NCBI GenBank assembly: GCA_937905825.1 | Contig: CALCXM010000190.1 | Coordinates: 1-43,106, forward strand | Direction: 5' to 3' | Length of the DNA stretch: 43,106 nt | DNA from: an uncultured bacterium | GTDB lineage: Bacteria > Planctomycetota > UBA1135 > GCA-002686595 | Shown here: positions 42,366 through 43,106 of the stretch, piece after piece | Numbering within the stretch: position 1 is the first letter of the stretch | Layout of the letters: each line of letters opens with the position of its first letter | Made by a program: the position numbers and the translations under genes | Notes under the pieces: model-generated | What the model was told of the DNA's origin: nothing | The model's database searches: none | Seen by the model: only the letters and a program-made list of their open reading frames with translations

Positions 42366-43106
42366 CTAGTTGCCGAAGGTGACCGCTAGGCCACTCGAGA
42401 GGTTGAATCCGCTCAGACAGGGTCCGCCGTTCGTGTCGCGAAACCAGGCCTGGAAGTAGCGCGTGTCACCCGCTGACCAACCCTCAAGCGCCGCATAGCC
42501 CGAACCCCAGTCCGCTTGTCCAGAGGCGTTCGGGAAGCGAATGGCGTGGCGCTGAATGGATCCACCCGCGCAACGCAAACCGTCGCCGAGAGGCACGCCG
42601 AGGCCGCCCCCCGCTTGGTTCGATCCGCTGAATAGCAAGGCTGGCTGTCCGGGGATCAGGCCCGTCGCCGAGAAGTTCAGGTCGTCCGCGCTGATGCTGT
42701 TCGATCCGGAACCATTCAGGATCGCACCGGCACCCGCGGATGTTTGACAGCCCATTCCGGGGCCGCCGTTGTTGCCACAGGGGCAGGCTGCGCCCGTTCC
42801 GTCGCCGAAGCAGAAGGCCACGAAGGCTTGGCATTCGTCGGGCGTTCCATTGCCGTCCGTGTCCAAGCTCGTGCCGAGGGCGATGTCGCAATCGTCCGGG
42901 ACCCCATTCATGTTGCAGTCCGCGAAGGACTCACAGGCGTCGGGTGTGCCGTTGCCATTGCAGTCCGTGTCGCACTCGTCCGGGACTCCATTGGCATCGC
43001 AGTCGTTGCCGCCGAGTTCGCATTCGTCCGGAATTCCGTTCGTGTTGCAGTCGGTGATGGTCTCGCAGTTGTCGGGGGTTCCGTTGGCATTGCAGTCCGT
43101 GTCGCA
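42366..43106 (-). CDS. C-terminal part of a secreted repeat protein with FCFGDG-class domain (5' end beyond window)
   Basis: The frame is open from the right edge to TAG at 42366. The visible N-terminal part is Cys-rich units DCNxNGxPDxCE (five complete, plus a variant DTDGNGTPDECQ). It then switches to the C-terminal domain FCFGDGTGAACPCGNNG...GC, ADDLNFSATGL, PLGDGLRCAGG, RYFQAWFRDTNGGPC, ending GLAVTFGN. The catalytic or binding part lies outside the window. It is organised like the M6 protease at the left edge, with repeats of the same type on the same strand. It is probably exported and surface-associated. Confidence 0.85.
   Translation of the reverse strand, partial: CDTDCNANGTPDNCETITDCNTNGIPDECELGGNDCDANGVPDECDTDCNGNGTPDACESFADCNMNGVPDDCDIALGTSLDTDGNGTPDECQAFVAFCFGDGTGAACPCGNNGGPGMGCQTSAGAGAILNGSGSNSISADDLNFSATGLIPGQPALLFSGSNQAGGGLGVPLGDGLRCAGGSIQRHAIRFPNASGQADWGSGYAALEGWSAGDTRYFQAWFRDTNGGPCLSGFNLSSGLAVTFGN
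42829..43106 (-). repeat. Tandem repeat encoding DCNxNGxPDxCE units (right edge)
   Basis: About six units of 39-51 bp encode Asp-Cys-Asn-x-Asn-Gly-x-Pro-Asp-x-Cys-Glu variants. They are more diverged from one another than those at 1-733. The window ends inside the array. Confidence 0.88.

Noticed and set aside
1..43106. The window as a complete circular replicon joined through the terminal repeats
   Set aside because: Joining 43106 to 1 leaves the repeat frame broken and a unit incomplete, and there is no replication gene or origin; contig breaks at repeats explain the ends better.

Overview
The window looks like chromosome from a GC-rich, Gram-negative, marine-type planctomycete, probably of the Saltatorellus/Engelhardtia/Rohdeia kind of lineage. 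That placement is inference. It rests on secreted proteins with FG-GAP/VCBS calcium repeats, an ASPIC/UnbV protein, sulfatase-fold lipoproteins, Cys-rich 'DCNxNGxPDxCE' repeats, and one recurring C-terminal domain opening with FCFGDG/CxCGNN. An outer-membrane porin and a YfaZ-like protein show an outer membrane. No rRNA, tRNA, phage, transposase or CRISPR array was found. Genes are dense, on both strands, and mostly encode exported proteins.

Layout. 1-7.8 kb (minus): a secreted M6 metalloprotease running off the left edge, two GNAT acetyltransferases, an S10 carboxypeptidase and a degenerate aspartic-protease-like protein. 7.9-11.3 kb (plus): one protein joining an M1 peptidase, an M28 peptidase and a PDZ domain. 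11.3-15.5 kb: a glycosyltransferase/methyltransferase pair divergent from an arginyl-tRNA synthetase that carries an inserted tRNA-binding domain. 15.5-18.1 kb: an exported nickel superoxide dismutase divergent from a seven-heme cytochrome with TPRs. 18.2-22.9 kb (minus): a porin, a periplasmic binding protein and a chemoreceptor, which read as a sensing cluster. 23.4-28.8 kb (plus): a secreted protein, a sulfatase-fold lipoprotein, rsmG and an HDOD protein. 29-36.8 kb: a redox region with an ASPIC/TlpA/TPR protein, a di-heme peroxidase, a thioredoxin-like protein, a Cys-rich lipoprotein and an ECF sigma/anti-sigma pair. 36.9-43.1 kb: a sulfatase-MORN fusion, a YfaZ-like protein, an FG-GAP protein and a repeat protein running off the right edge.

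Most interesting result. Two genes in the redox region are each interrupted by a single in-frame TGA. In the thioredoxin-like gene the TGA replaces the first cysteine of the CGPC active site (FW-TGA-GPC). In the ASPIC gene it lies at the end of the FG-GAP region. Both are followed by a stem-loop whose apical loop begins 18 nt after the TGA, the geometry expected of a bacterial SECIS element. At least six other genes here end in TGA, so the codon is not globally reassigned. I propose a UGPC selenoprotein with good confidence and a second, less certain one in the ASPIC gene. No selA, selB, selC or selD is in the window.

Other points: a frameshifting A7 tract at the start of the binding-protein gene, a 167-bp inverted repeat starting at a stop codon, and both window ends lying inside the same class of coding repeat.
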